A stretch of DNA of 64,000 bases from UBA6049 sp965662345. GTDB lineage: Bacteria; Bacteroidota; Bacteroidia; Flavobacteriales_G; Salibacteraceae. Shown piece after piece: positions 46,811 to 55,689 of this stretch. The notes under the pieces were generated by a model. It was not told the DNA's origin and did not search any database. It saw nothing but the letters and a program-made list of their open reading frames with translations. The stretch spans positions 86,513 through 150,512 of the forward strand of contig CBFIHE010000004.1 in NCBI GenBank assembly GCA_965662345.1. The letters are read 5' to 3'. How positions within the stretch are numbered: the stretch's first letter is position 1; each line of letters starts with the position of its first letter. The position numbers were made by a program, and so were the translations under genes.

Positions 46811-47353
46811 TTAATCATAGGTAACAACGGTAAGAATTATGCTGTATTCAATTACCCCACTCCATCTAAATTGGTCTGTATCTAATTCAAAATTCGCTGG
46901 GTTGAATTTACCCTTAAACGTAACTAGCTGCGTTTTGCCTGTGGTTCCTTTCACTCTGCTCAGCTTAACCTCTACAGGCTGTGCGGGTTGTGAAACATCT
47001 CCTACCATTATTTCCCAATCTCCAAAGAATACTTGCTCGGCAGTATTACTTCGTTTCAACCTTTGCTCCAAACCTTTAAAGTTGCCCTTGAAACGATAAT
47101 TTATACTGCGCTTGTTGGTATATCGCTTGGCATTGTTTGTAAGGTCTTTGGCATTATCTGAATTAAATAAGATCATTACATCACCCGTAAAGCTGGTTAG
47201 CTCTACTTCTATTTGGGTAGATTGAATCGCAAAAGCTGTATCATTCAACTTACCACCAGCAACGAAGCGGGTGTCTTTTAGTACTACATTATTCTGACTG
47301 AGCCCTACTAGCGAGTAAGCAACTAAAATACTGATTGTTAAAAGCTCTCTCAT
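46811..47353 (-). CDS. Unrecognised secreted beta-rich protein
   Basis: 180 aa. Signal peptide (LLTISILVAYSLVGLSQ), then an almost all-beta body with repeated alternating strands and no cysteine. It has a vague YceI-like look (VVLKDTRFVAGGKLNDTAF; FKGKFNPANFELDTDQF), but I cannot confirm that family. The start codon shares one base with the stop of the CoA-binding protein gene (TAATG). Confidence 0.65.
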   Translation of the reverse strand: MRELLTISILVAYSLVGLSQNNVVLKDTRFVAGGKLNDTAFAIQSTQIEVELTSFTGDVMILFNSDNAKDLTNNAKRYTNKRSINYRFKGNFKGLEQRLKRSNTAEQVFFGDWEIMVGDVSQPAQPVEVKLSRVKGTTGKTQLVTFKGKFNPANFELDTDQFRWSGVIEYSIILTVVTYD

Positions 47354-47718
47354 TAATAGTCATCTAAGCTTAAAAGTACTAAGGTACATGCCTCTTCATG
47401 CGCTATGCCTGCTGCGTTAAGCTTGTCATAAAAAGTTGGATTCTCTGTTCCAGGGTTGAAGATTACACGTTTAGGATGTAATCCTATTATATAATTGAAA
47501 AGTGCTTCTTGTCTTGCTTCTCCAATATATAGTGTCACCGTATCTAGGTCATTAATTTGGTCAGGCCATTGTGTAATAATTTTCTCGCCTGTAATCTCAC
47601 CTTCTCTTACTCCCAGTGGTACCACGGGGTGACCATGCGACTTCAACCTTTTAGTGGCTTCAAATGCGTACTTACCCTCGCGAGGAGTGGCTCCTATAAT
47701 GGCCGTTTTCTTTTTCAT
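47353..47718 (-). CDS. CoA-binding domain protein (YccU-like)
   Basis: 121 aa, a lone Rossmann-type CoA-binding domain. KTAIIGATPREGKYAFEATK (residues 4-23) is the glycine-rich nucleotide loop; KRVIFNPGTENPTFYDKLNA near 84 is the conserved second half. Single-domain proteins of this kind have no assigned reaction. Its start overlaps the DUF547 stop by 4 bases. Confidence 0.85.
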   Translation of the reverse strand: MKKKTAIIGATPREGKYAFEATKRLKSHGHPVVPLGVREGEITGEKIITQWPDQINDLDTVTLYIGEARQEALFNYIIGLHPKRVIFNPGTENPTFYDKLNAAGIAHEEACTLVLLSLDDY

Positions 47719-48470
47719 TTTTCGTAGTCTTTAGGTGTAGCGTTCCAATCGTATTTCTTAAACTTCACACTAGGATTTTGGTCTTGGGCAATTACTTCGT
47801 AATGCTTCAACCATTTAACAATGCCTTTCTTTCCGCCAAAATCTGCACGATACCAACTCATTATACGCGAAACCTCAACTTGGTTTTGCTCACTCTTTAC
47901 CGATGTAGTTTCATGCAAGAAACGCTGGGCCGACATATCTAATTGATCATCTATATGTATCAATTCATAGTATGCTATAGGTGGGCAACTTTTAGCACCA
48001 CAGTTTAGTGCAAAATGAAGTCTATAATCGGGTTCATCAACCCGCAATTCACGTTCCATTTTACTCGGAAACAACTTTGGAAGTGCACCTCTAAAAGCTA
48101 ACGCTTTGGATTTGCGAAGAATACCGTGTTCAATTTTATTCAAACTGAATTTTTGGCCAGCGATTACAATGAATTTCTCACTGAAGAATTTCATACGCCT
48201 TTTGTAGTCTTCTGGGTTATTCTCCAAATGTATTTGCGCATAAACATTGTAGATATTTAACCAGAAAACCATTTTCTTGGCATCTGTATTCAAGTCTGTC
48301 TTTAACTTTTCAAACGGCATGTTAGCCAATGAATCTTGGTATTCCGCATAGTCGTAATTCATGCGGTAGTTGTAAAACAGATCTTCTGAGAAGTCTAGTG
48401 CACATGAAGGCTGCGCCTGCGTAAAGTAAGCAGTAAGAAAAGAGAACAGGATGAGAACTAATTGCTTCAT
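47715..48470 (-). CDS. DUF547 secreted protein
   Basis: 251 aa. Signal peptide ending FTQAQPSC. The DUF547 core: MVFWLNIYNVYAQIHLE near 70, with the conserved Asn-x-Tyr-Asn motif, and LHFALNCGAKSCPPI near 152 with a Cys-containing loop that makes the fold papain-like. Catalysis is unproven for the family. First gene of a three-gene overlapping group. Confidence 0.87.
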   Translation of the reverse strand: MKQLVLILFSFLTAYFTQAQPSCALDFSEDLFYNYRMNYDYAEYQDSLANMPFEKLKTDLNTDAKKMVFWLNIYNVYAQIHLENNPEDYKRRMKFFSEKFIVIAGQKFSLNKIEHGILRKSKALAFRGALPKLFPSKMERELRVDEPDYRLHFALNCGAKSCPPIAYYELIHIDDQLDMSAQRFLHETTSVKSEQNQVEVSRIMSWYRADFGGKKGIVKWLKHYEVIAQDQNPSVKFKKYDWNATPKDYEK

Positions 48471-48520
48471 CTACCAAAATTACAGAAAAACCATCCGCTA
48501 GCCCTTTTTTTAATTGAGCA

Positions 48521-48553
48521 TAAAAAATCCCGATGAATACTATCCATCGGGAT
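48521..48553 (-). terminator. Terminator of the thioredoxin gene
   Basis: Minus strand: stem ATCCCGATG / CATCGGGAT, 9-base loop, followed by six T, 36 bases after the stop at 48590. Confidence 0.88.
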
Positions 48554-48589
48554 GCGCGAGCTATATGATCTGTCCTAAAAACCTATATA

Positions 48590-48961
48590 CTATTCCTCTA
48601 CAGGTGCTAGCAGTTCTTTATTTATAACTTCTTCAAGAGCTTCTTTGGGAAGTGCTCCTGCTTGCATCATCGGCTGTTTGCTACCTGTTGGAACAAACAG
48701 AATGCTTGGTATACTTCTGATACCAAATACCGATGACAGTTCTTGTTCTGCTTCTGTATCTACCTTGTAGATATCAACTTCTCCATCGTATTGTTCAGAA
48801 AGTTCTTCTAAAATAGGAGCCACTGCTTTACACGGTGCACACCAATCTGCGTAAAAGTCAATTACTGCGGGTCTATCTGATGTATATTCCCACTCCTTCT
48901 TAACGGTGTAATCGAAGAAGATATCTTTAAATCCTTGTGTTGTTAATTTCTTAGTTGCCAT
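48590..48961 (-). CDS. Thioredoxin
   Basis: 123 aa from the ATG at 48961 (MATKKLTTQGFKDIFFDY); the ATG at 48991 adds a basic leader that thioredoxins lack. Active site WCAPCK at about 48, preceded by AVIDFYADWC; cis-proline loop IRSIPSILFV at about 88. Unlike classical TrxA (about 105 aa), it has an N-terminal extension of about 15 residues. A cytoplasmic disulfide reductase is the default role. Confidence 0.92.
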   Translation of the reverse strand: MATKKLTTQGFKDIFFDYTVKKEWEYTSDRPAVIDFYADWCAPCKAVAPILEELSEQYDGEVDIYKVDTEAEQELSSVFGIRSIPSILFVPTGSKQPMMQAGALPKEALEEVINKELLAPVEE

Positions 48962-49049
48962 GGCAAGACGTTGTTTAAAATTATGGTGCAAAGGAAAGGC
49001 TTTACTTCATCTCTCAATGTAATGTAGGTTACAGACACGTGGTTTATGA

Positions 49050-50810
49050 TTACAGGGCAGGTTCAGAGAATTGCAGTTCATAGAGTTCTTTGTAATGACC
49101 ATCTTGTTCAAGAAGTTCTCTATGGCTTCCTTGTTCAATTATTCTCCCTTTTTCCATCACCACTATGCGGTCTGCATTTTGAATAGTAGCCAAACGGTGA
49201 GCAATGACTAATGACGTACGTCCTTTGGTAAGAACGTCTATGGCATGCCTAATGAGTTCTTCACTTTCTGCATCTACACTGCTTGTTGCCTCATCTAATA
49301 TTAGCACACTAGGATTGTAAACATATGCTCTGATAAACGCAATGAGCTGTCGTTGGCCTACACTAAGCATACCTCCTCGTTCGCGAACATTGAAGTCGTA
49401 TCCTTCTGGAAGTTTTGCGATAAACTTATGAGCACCCACCAACTTAGCCGCTTCAATAACATCTTCTCTGATAATATCGGGGTTGTTTAGCGTTATGTTG
49501 TTCATTATGGTGTCGCTAAACAGAAATACATCTTGAAGAACTACTCCTACTTGTTTGCGCAAATCGTTTAACGGGTAATCTCTTATGGATTTACCGTCTA
49601 AGGTAAGACTTCCTTTGTTGAATTCGTAGAACCTGCTAATTAAATTGATTACTGAAGTTTTTCCTGCGCCAGTAGCACCTACAAATGCCACTGTTTCACC
49701 AGATTGCACATCAAGGTCTATTCCTCTAAGAATCCAATCCTCATCGTTGTAGGCAAACCAAACATCATTGAATCTTAATTCGCCTTTAATATCTAAAACT
49801 TCAGCACTTCCTTCATCTTCAATGTGTGCATCGGTATCTAGTACTTTGAAGACACGCTCACTCGCTACCATTCCCATCTGCAGAGTGTTGAAGCGATCTG
49901 CCAACTGCCTTATTGGTCTGTATAACATATAGATATACAATATAAACGCCACCAAGTTACCTAGTGTTACCTGTCCTGAGATAACATCTTTTGCCCCCCA
50001 CCAAACAAGCAGAGCGATGGAAATGGCACTTAAAATTTCTACTACCGGAAAAAATACAGAGTTGGCCCAAACCGTTCTGACATGTGCCTGCATGTGGTCT
50101 TTATTAATCGCCTTGAATGCCTCTAGCTCTCGTTCTTCTCTATTGAAAATTTGAACGATGTTCATTCCTGTAATATGCTCTTGCACAAATGCATTAAGCT
50201 TAGATACTGCTGAACGTACATCTTGAAAGGCTTCTTTAATATAATTCTTAAAGATATTGGTGGCTACTATTAAAACAGGGATTGGTGCTAAGCTAAATAA
50301 TGTCAATCGCCAATCTGTTAAGAGCATTACGGCTATAACAACAATTAGCTTGAGTATATCTCCAATGATAATGAGAATACCGTTCGCAAAAATATCTGAA
50401 ATGGTTTCTATATCTGAAATCACGCGTGTTACCAAGGTGCCAATAGGCGTACCATCAAAGTATTTGAGTTTAAAGCCCGAGATTTTATCATAGGTGCGGA
50501 CCCTTAAGTCTCTAATTACGCTCTGCCCAACGTGGTTCGCCATATACGTTTGCGCAAACTGCAACAGAGCTTCTAGAATAAGAATGACCACCAATAGAAT
50601 GGTTAGCTGCAAGAGTAATTCAGCATTTGGCTTTACAATGGTCTCATCTACCGTATACTGAATTAAATAGGGACGAAGAGGAGATAAGAAGGCCAATACA
50701 ACCGTGAGAAACCCTGTTAATACAAAACGCTTCTTGTATGGCTTTACATATTCCAATACCCTGGAGAACAACTTGAGGTCAAATGCCTTACCTGATACCG
50801 ACTGTGCCAT
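49050..50810 (-). CDS. ABC exporter, fused permease and ATPase (MsbA/MDR type)
   Basis: 586 aa. Six-helix type I exporter membrane domain to about 325, then an ATPase: Walker A GATGAGKTS at about 378, Q-loop VVLQDVFLFS, signature LSVGQRQL (Val for the second Ser/Gly, as in several family members), Walker B VLILDEATSSVD and H-loop IAHRLAT. Works as a dimer in the inner membrane. The substrate could be lipid, drug or peptide. The gene abuts truA, with no base between them. Confidence 0.93.
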   Translation of the reverse strand: MAQSVSGKAFDLKLFSRVLEYVKPYKKRFVLTGFLTVVLAFLSPLRPYLIQYTVDETIVKPNAELLLQLTILLVVILILEALLQFAQTYMANHVGQSVIRDLRVRTYDKISGFKLKYFDGTPIGTLVTRVISDIETISDIFANGILIIIGDILKLIVVIAVMLLTDWRLTLFSLAPIPVLIVATNIFKNYIKEAFQDVRSAVSKLNAFVQEHITGMNIVQIFNREERELEAFKAINKDHMQAHVRTVWANSVFFPVVEILSAISIALLVWWGAKDVISGQVTLGNLVAFILYIYMLYRPIRQLADRFNTLQMGMVASERVFKVLDTDAHIEDEGSAEVLDIKGELRFNDVWFAYNDEDWILRGIDLDVQSGETVAFVGATGAGKTSVINLISRFYEFNKGSLTLDGKSIRDYPLNDLRKQVGVVLQDVFLFSDTIMNNITLNNPDIIREDVIEAAKLVGAHKFIAKLPEGYDFNVRERGGMLSVGQRQLIAFIRAYVYNPSVLILDEATSSVDAESEELIRHAIDVLTKGRTSLVIAHRLATIQNADRIVVMEKGRIIEQGSHRELLEQDGHYKELYELQFSEPAL

Positions 50811-51569
50811 TTATGCGTTTTCAAACGATTCCAACAAAGCGTTGTACCGTATTTCATGTAAGTATAAACCGTGTGCCTTGGCAGAAGTTCCCGCTAGACT
50901 TCTATCTTTTGCTTCCACTACCGAACGAAAGTCAGAAAGAGAAAGTTTTCCTTTTCCTACGTCTAGTAAAGTTCCAACGACTGCACGAACCATATTGCGC
51001 AAAAAACGATCTGCAGCTATATCAAAATGAAGCTCCGTTCCTTTCTCTGTAAACTGAGCCTTTCTAACATCACAGCGATGGTGTTTCACATCTGACCCAG
51101 TTCTAGCAAAAGAAGAAAAGTCTTCATAGCTAAGTAAAGTATTGGCGGCTTCATTCATACGATCAATATCTAATGGTTCTTGGATGAACCAAGCGTATTT
51201 GCGTTTAAATGGATTCTTTTCGCGCAGAATCACATAGCGATATGCCCGTTCCGTAGCAGAATAACGCGCATGAATGCGATCATTTGCTTCAAACGCTTTT
51301 TGAACAACAACTTCATCGCGAAGCATCTTATTCAATTTGTAGGCTATGCTGTTGATATCAACTTCTTCTTGGGTATTAAAGTGAGCGTAGTACTGAGTTG
51401 CATGCACACCCGCATCTGTTCTTCCACAACCTACCACTTGCGTGGAGGTTCGTATTATTTTAGAAAGGTTTTCTTCTAAAACACCTTGAACCGTTTTTCC
51501 TGCGCTCTGCCTCTGCCAACCGCTAAAGTGGGTGCCGTCATATGCCAATTTTAAGAAGTACCTATGCAT
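50811..51569 (-). CDS. truA: tRNA pseudouridine(38-40) synthase
   Basis: 252 aa from the ATG at 51569 (MHRYFLKLAYDGTHFSGWQRQ); the frame extends three codons upstream to 51578, but that ATG overlaps the -7 element. The catalytic Asp is in GRTDAGVHATQ at about 50. DRFLRNMVRAVVGTLL at about 187 is the conserved core. It makes pseudouridine in the anticodon stem of many tRNAs. Complete length. Confidence 0.95.
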   Translation of the reverse strand: MHRYFLKLAYDGTHFSGWQRQSAGKTVQGVLEENLSKIIRTSTQVVGCGRTDAGVHATQYYAHFNTQEEVDINSIAYKLNKMLRDEVVVQKAFEANDRIHARYSATERAYRYVILREKNPFKRKYAWFIQEPLDIDRMNEAANTLLSYEDFSSFARTGSDVKHHRCDVRKAQFTEKGTELHFDIAADRFLRNMVRAVVGTLLDVGKGKLSLSDFRSVVEAKDRSLAGTSAKAHGLYLHEIRYNALLESFENA

Positions 51570-51577
51570 TCCGACCA

Positions 51578-51606
51578 CAAATGTAGACCAAATATAGAGG
51601 TGCCAA
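51578..51606 (-). promoter_or_regulatory. Promoter region of truA, with two -7 candidates
   Basis: Minus strand: TTG (51606-51604), 18 bases, TACATTTG (51585-51578), plus a second exact element TATATTTG (51596-51589) inside the spacer. The downstream one leaves a leader of only a few bases; the upstream one gives about 20. Confidence 0.45.
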
Positions 51607-51628
51607 GGCGATAACTTACATTCGCATC

Positions 51629-52123
51629 ATGACACGCATTGGGCTTCTATCCGATACACATGGGCATTTAGATGAGCGCATTTTCAAGCACTTTGAAGAA
51701 GTAGATGAAATATGGCATGCTGGAGACATTGGCAACTTGCCTTTGGCTGACACCCTAGATGGATTCAAGCCTCTAAGAGCTGTTTACGGGAATATTGACG
51801 GTCATGAACTAAGGTCTGCACATCCTGAGGTTCAACTTTTCACTGTAGAGGAAGTAAAAGTGTTAATTATTCATATTGGAGGGTACCCAGGCAGGTATAA
51901 CCGAAAGACCAGATCGCTCATTGAAGAACATAGGCCAGACCTCGTTATTACAGGTCATTCTCATATTCTTAAAGTAATGTATGATAAAGCATTGAAACAC
52001 ATGCATATGAATCCTGGAGCTGCAGGTAAACAAGGCTTTCATAAAGTAAGAACCCTTATCCGTTTTTCAATAAACCGAACGAAGATTGAAAATCCAGAGG
52101 TAATTGAACTAGGGCTACGCTAA
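51629..52123 (+). CDS. Metallophosphoesterase, YfcE/MJ0936 type
   Basis: 164 aa. All metal motifs are present: DTHGHLD (9-15), HAGDIGN (31-37), YGNIDGHE, IIHIGGYP (the family GH/H motif) and TGHSH (about 110), followed by NPGAAGK. Such proteins are cytoplasmic phosphodiesterases of uncertain natural substrate. The stop overlaps the stop of the convergent DUF4293 gene by 4 bases. Confidence 0.92.
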   Translation: MTRIGLLSDTHGHLDERIFKHFEEVDEIWHAGDIGNLPLADTLDGFKPLRAVYGNIDGHELRSAHPEVQLFTVEEVKVLIIHIGGYPGRYNRKTRSLIEEHRPDLVITGHSHILKVMYDKALKHMHMNPGAAGKQGFHKVRTLIRFSINRTKIENPEVIELGLR

Positions 52124-52575
52124 CGCAAACGATCTACAGAGCGAATCAATTTTTCGTCTTTTTTGATAGCCATTCGTGCTAAAAAAACCAGTGTGGCTGA
52201 TACAAATGGTAAGAACACACTCCAATTGTAATTAACGGAATATTCTGTTCCAAGCGCTGCTCCCAATTGTGACGCCAACAAAAACTGCAACGCGCCCAAT
52301 GCCAACAAGAGCACAAAAAATGTGGCTGTTACCCGCAACTGTAGGGGTCTGTTCTTGTACTGAAAAACAGTAGCAATAAGCACTGCCATGCAAAGAACCC
52401 ATAAAACTCCAATTGGCCAGGCACCTAAAAAGCCTTCAACTTGTGCCGTATGTGTAAAAGCACCCATTGTAATGGCTTCAGCCCCTTTTAAGAATATGGC
52501 CACAGGATTAATAAGACCAAGAACCCCCAATAATGTGGCAACTACGAGATAAACCGTTTGAATACGTTGTAACAT
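52120..52575 (-). CDS. DUF4293 family membrane protein
   Basis: 151 aa, four membrane segments. MLQRIQTVYLVVATLLGVLG is the family opening; the tail RMAIKKDEKLIRSVDRLR is the conserved basic end. Bacteroidota-specific inner-membrane family of unknown role, very often next to rho, as here. Divergent from rho with 177 bases between starts. Confidence 0.85.
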   Translation of the reverse strand: MLQRIQTVYLVVATLLGVLGLINPVAIFLKGAEAITMGAFTHTAQVEGFLGAWPIGVLWVLCMAVLIATVFQYKNRPLQLRVTATFFVLLLALGALQFLLASQLGAALGTEYSVNYNWSVFLPFVSATLVFLARMAIKKDEKLIRSVDRLR

Positions 52576-52591
52576 GCTTGCTTATTTGCCG

Positions 52592-52599
52592 CAAAAGTA
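52592..52599 (-). promoter_or_regulatory. -7 element TACTTTTG of the DUF4293 gene
   Basis: Exact TAnnTTTG on the minus strand, 16 bases before the ATG at 52575, giving a short leader. Confidence 0.4.
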
Positions 52600-52752
52600 G
52601 CCGTATTTTTTAGCGAGTCTTAATCGAAATCAAATCAATTGTTGTATACTTGCGAAGAGGCAAGGACCAACGACTCCGTATCCACGTCTTAATTCTAACT
52701 TGATTTTCTTGACAATACTTCCCCGACATTACGTCCTTTTAATATTATTTTC

Positions 52753-54489
52753 ATGTACGACATTATCGAGCTTAATGAGAAAAAAGTTGATGAACTAAAA
52801 CAGTTGGCAGAACAACTAGAAGTTCCTAAATTCAACAGGCTCAAAAAACAAGAACTTATTTACGCCATCTTAGATCACCAGGCTCTTAAGCCCGCACTCA
52901 CTAAAAGTGCATCTAAGCCAACGAGTGAAGCCAAGGCGAGTGAAGCACCTAAGAAGCGGGTTCCACGAAAGCCTAAACCAGAGGCTGTAGATAAAAAAGA
53001 CTCACCTGAACAAGGAGAGCGTCCAAAGCGGGAAAAACCCGTTTTGAAAAAGCGCAGCGAGATTACCGAAGAGAAAAAAGAACAAGACTCTTCTGAAAAT
53101 CAAAAAGAAAACAAAGATTCAAAACGCAATCCTCGAAATCAGGAAAGAGAACAAAAGCAGGGAGAGGAAAAGCAACACGATAATCGTAAAAGCGAAAACA
53201 AGAACGAGAACCGAAATGATAATCGGAACGAAAACAGGTCAAATCGCAACAACGATCAAAACAAGCGTGACCAACGTAATGACAATAGGAATGATAACCG
53301 AGGCAATCGCAGTAACCGTGGTGGTCAACCAGCTCATTTAGAAGGTACTTACACGAAAGAAGAATACGAGTTTGAAGGAATAATAACGGCTGAGGGTGTT
53401 CTTGAAATAATGAGTGATGGATATGGATTCTTACGCTCAAGCGATTACAATTACATGCCTTCACCTGATGATATCTACGTTTCTCAATCTCAGATAAAGC
53501 TATTTGGATTAAAAACTGGAGATAATGTTGAAGGAGCCGTTAGACCACCTAAAGAAGGCGAAAAGTACTTTCCACTTATTAAGGTAGTGCTCATTAACGG
53601 AAGACAACCAAATGAGGTTAGAGACCGAGTTCCATTCAACTTTCTTACACCACTTTTCCCTGAAGAAAAGTTCAAGCTAACAGGACATCCAAGAGCTTCG
53701 GTTTCTTCACGTATTATGGATTTATTTACGCCCATTGGTAAAGGCCAACGTGGACTAATTGTTGCGCAGCCCAAAACTGGTAAAACCCAGTTGCTAAAAG
53801 AGGTAGCAAATGCCATTGCATATAATCATCCTGAAGCCTACTTATTGATTTTGCTCATAGACGAAAGACCAGAAGAGGTAACGGATATGGCAAGAAATGT
53901 AAAGGCAGAAGTTATTAGCTCTACATTTGATGAGCCAGCAGATAGGCATGTTAAAATCGCCAATTTGGTACTTGAAAAAGCCAAGAGAATGGTGGAATGT
54001 GGTCATGATGTTGTCATCCTTCTAGATTCCATTACTAGATTGGCAAGAGCATACAATACTGTTGCACCTTCGTCTGGTAAGGTATTATCTGGTGGTGTAG
54101 ACGCAAATGCCCTTCATAAACCTAAGGGTTTCTTTGGTGCAGCTCGTAATATAGAGGGAGGTGGTTCTTTAACCATTCTTGCAACCGCTTTGATTGATAC
54201 GGGTAGTAAAATGGATGAAGTAATCTTTGAGGAGTTCAAAGGAACTGGTAATATGGAACTTCAATTAGACAGAAAGATTGCCAATAGAAGAATGTATCCT
54301 GCTATTGATCTTGTTGCTTCATCTACAAGAAAAGATGATTTACTCTTAGACTCTGCAACGCTTCAACGGATGTGGATTTTAAGAAAGCACTTAGCAGATA
54401 TGAACCCAATTGAGGCGATGGAATTCTTGAGAGATAGAATTAATCGTACAAAAGACAACGATGAGTTCTTAATGAGCATGAATGGGTAA
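52753..54489 (+). CDS. rho: Transcription termination factor Rho with a disordered insertion
   Basis: 578 aa. Hexameric RNA helicase that ends transcription. Residues 1-45 are the helical Rho N-terminal domain ([20 protein letters not shown]). About 48-200 is a low-complexity insertion: Lys/Glu/Pro-rich first, then Asn/Arg/Asp-rich, with repeats such as RNDNRNENR. The cold-shock-like RNA-binding domain follows ([20 protein letters not shown] at about 215). Then the RecA-like core: Walker [13 protein letters not shown], Walker [17 protein letters not shown], and the Q/R loops. E. coli Rho has 419 residues; the difference is the insertion. Confidence 0.96.
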   Translation: MYDIIELNEKKVDELKQLAEQLEVPKFNRLKKQELIYAILDHQALKPALTKSASKPTSEAKASEAPKKRVPRKPKPEAVDKKDSPEQGERPKREKPVLKKRSEITEEKKEQDSSENQKENKDSKRNPRNQEREQKQGEEKQHDNRKSENKNENRNDNRNENRSNRNNDQNKRDQRNDNRNDNRGNRSNRGGQPAHLEGTYTKEEYEFEGIITAEGVLEIMSDGYGFLRSSDYNYMPSPDDIYVSQSQIKLFGLKTGDNVEGAVRPPKEGEKYFPLIKVVLINGRQPNEVRDRVPFNFLTPLFPEEKFKLTGHPRASVSSRIMDLFTPIGKGQRGLIVAQPKTGKTQLLKEVANAIAYNHPEAYLLILLIDERPEEVTDMARNVKAEVISSTFDEPADRHVKIANLVLEKAKRMVECGHDVVILLDSITRLARAYNTVAPSSGKVLSGGVDANALHKPKGFFGAARNIEGGGSLTILATALIDTGSKMDEVIFEEFKGTGNMELQLDRKIANRRMYPAIDLVASSTRKDDLLLDSATLQRMWILRKHLADMNPIEAMEFLRDRINRTKDNDEFLMSMNG

Positions 54490-54509
54490 CTTTAGCTTAC
54501 ACTAAATAG

Positions 54510-54538
54510 AAAATCGCATCTCAAGGTGCGGTTTTTTT
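54510..54538 (+). terminator. Terminator of rho
   Basis: Stem CGCATCT / AGGTGCG (one G-T pair) with seven T directly after it, 21 bases past the stop at 54489. Confidence 0.82.
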
Positions 54539-54545
54539 ATGCAAC

Positions 54546-54578
54546 AAAAAGTTCGGTTGAGCATGTGCTCAACCGAAC
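54546..54578 (-). terminator. Terminator of the two-repeat T9SS protein gene
   Basis: Perfect 13-base arms GTTCGGTTGAGCA / TGCTCAACCGAAC around a 2-base centre, followed on the minus strand by five T. 33 bases after the stop at 54612. Confidence 0.88.
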
Positions 54579-54611
54579 CTATTAACAGTAGTAAAATCTA
54601 AATGTTAAACA

Positions 54612-55625
54612 CTAATCAACTACCACAACTTTATCTGTAAATGTTTGTGATTTGCTCTGCAATGCAATCAGGTATATTCCTTTTCCGAAAGAAGTTAGGT
54701 CTATTCGTTTATTAATTTGAGAACCAGCTAGTGTTCTGTTCAACACTTCGCGCCCACTCAAGTCGTATACAGATAGATTTCTACTTTCAGCTGTATTGAA
54801 ATCAGCCATTAACATAAATTCTCCTTTTGTAGGATTTGGCATGATTGTGAAGCCAGCATTTTCTGTCAACTCTGCAGTACCAGTTGTTCCGCAAGCATCA
54901 CAAGACTCCCAGCAAACAGCACCTAAAGTACTATCTCCTTCTACCACCATAAGACGGTTAGTGAATGTGCCTGAGGCATCTGAAGTTGTTTTGGTACAAG
55001 GTAGGCCTTGGGTCAAGTTCTCTTGACCTGTCCAGTTATCGAATGAGAATTTGTATTCGATGGTATCGGTAGGCACATTCACGGTAACTTCCCAAACTCC
55101 GTCATTATCTGCGTCTGTCATTGGTGTACAGTTTCCGCACCAGCCGTTAAAGCTTCCGTTCAGTTCTGGCGTAGTAAAACTTCCGGGGTAATCATTCATA
55201 TCCACCTTAAAGGTTACGTCTGAAGTTGGCCCAACGGCACCACAAGCAACACAAGATTCCCAACAAACTGTAGGAAGCACGGTATCACCGGTAAGAACGA
55301 TAAAACGATTGGTGAAATTACCTGTAGTTTTTGTACAAGGCGATGCCGGTGTAAGATTCTCTTCAACGGTCCAGTTATCCGCGGCAAACTTGAATTCAGC
55401 AGAGTCTTGGTCTATGTTAATCACCAATTCCCAGATACCGTCACCATCAGAGTCATCCATAGGTGCGCAATTCCCGCACCATCCGTTAAAATCTCCGTTT
55501 ACTTCAGGAGTGGTAAACCCCCCTGTGTACTCATTCATGTCTACTCTAAAAGTAACGTCATACCCTTGAGCAAAACCAATGAAGCCCGCAAAAACCGCGG
55601 CAAATAATAGTAAAGCTTTTTTCAT
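54612..55625 (-). CDS. T9SS-exported protein with two six-cysteine carbohydrate-module-like repeats
   Basis: 337 aa. Signal peptide (LLLFAAVFAGFIGFAQG), repeat 1 at 22-128, repeat 2 at 136-245, T9SS type A domain at about 258-337 (IMPNPTKGEF ... DKVVVVD). Each repeat opens DVTF-VDMN-Y, then EVNGDFNGWCGNC, an acidic D-D-D-G-W block, YKF--DNWT-QENL, and closes VCWESC-AC. The VNGDFNGW and YKF elements resemble CBM48/CBM20-type starch- or glycogen-binding beta-sandwiches; the six cysteines are extra. No catalytic residue is seen. Paralogue of the next gene upstream; both probably bind glycan at the cell surface. Confidence 0.85.
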   Translation of the reverse strand: MKKALLLFAAVFAGFIGFAQGYDVTFRVDMNEYTGGFTTPEVNGDFNGWCGNCAPMDDSDGDGIWELVINIDQDSAEFKFAADNWTVEENLTPASPCTKTTGNFTNRFIVLTGDTVLPTVCWESCVACGAVGPTSDVTFKVDMNDYPGSFTTPELNGSFNGWCGNCTPMTDADNDGVWEVTVNVPTDTIEYKFSFDNWTGQENLTQGLPCTKTTSDASGTFTNRLMVVEGDSTLGAVCWESCDACGTTGTAELTENAGFTIMPNPTKGEFMLMADFNTAESRNLSVYDLSGREVLNRTLAGSQINKRIDLTSFGKGIYLIALQSKSQTFTDKVVVVD

Positions 55626-55637
55626 ATCGTGTAAATT

Positions 55638-55674
55638 TAAAAATGCCCCATCCGCAAAAGCGCAGATGAGGCAT
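55638..55674 (-). terminator. Terminator between the two repeat-protein genes
   Basis: Minus strand: stem ATGCCtCATCtGCGC / GCGGATGgGGCAT, TTTT loop, then TTTTT. It closes the five-repeat gene and may allow some read-through into the two-repeat gene, which has no clear promoter of its own. Confidence 0.8.
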
Positions 55675-55689
55675 CGTCATTGAGAAAAC

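Noticed and set aside
48475..48482. TAATTTTG as promoter of the DUF547 gene
   Set aside because: It ends only 4 bases before the ATG at 48470, leaving no leader; not strong enough to report.
53063..53464. 133-codon antisense frame inside rho
   Set aside because: It mirrors the low-complexity insertion of rho; the biased codons leave the opposite strand without stops.
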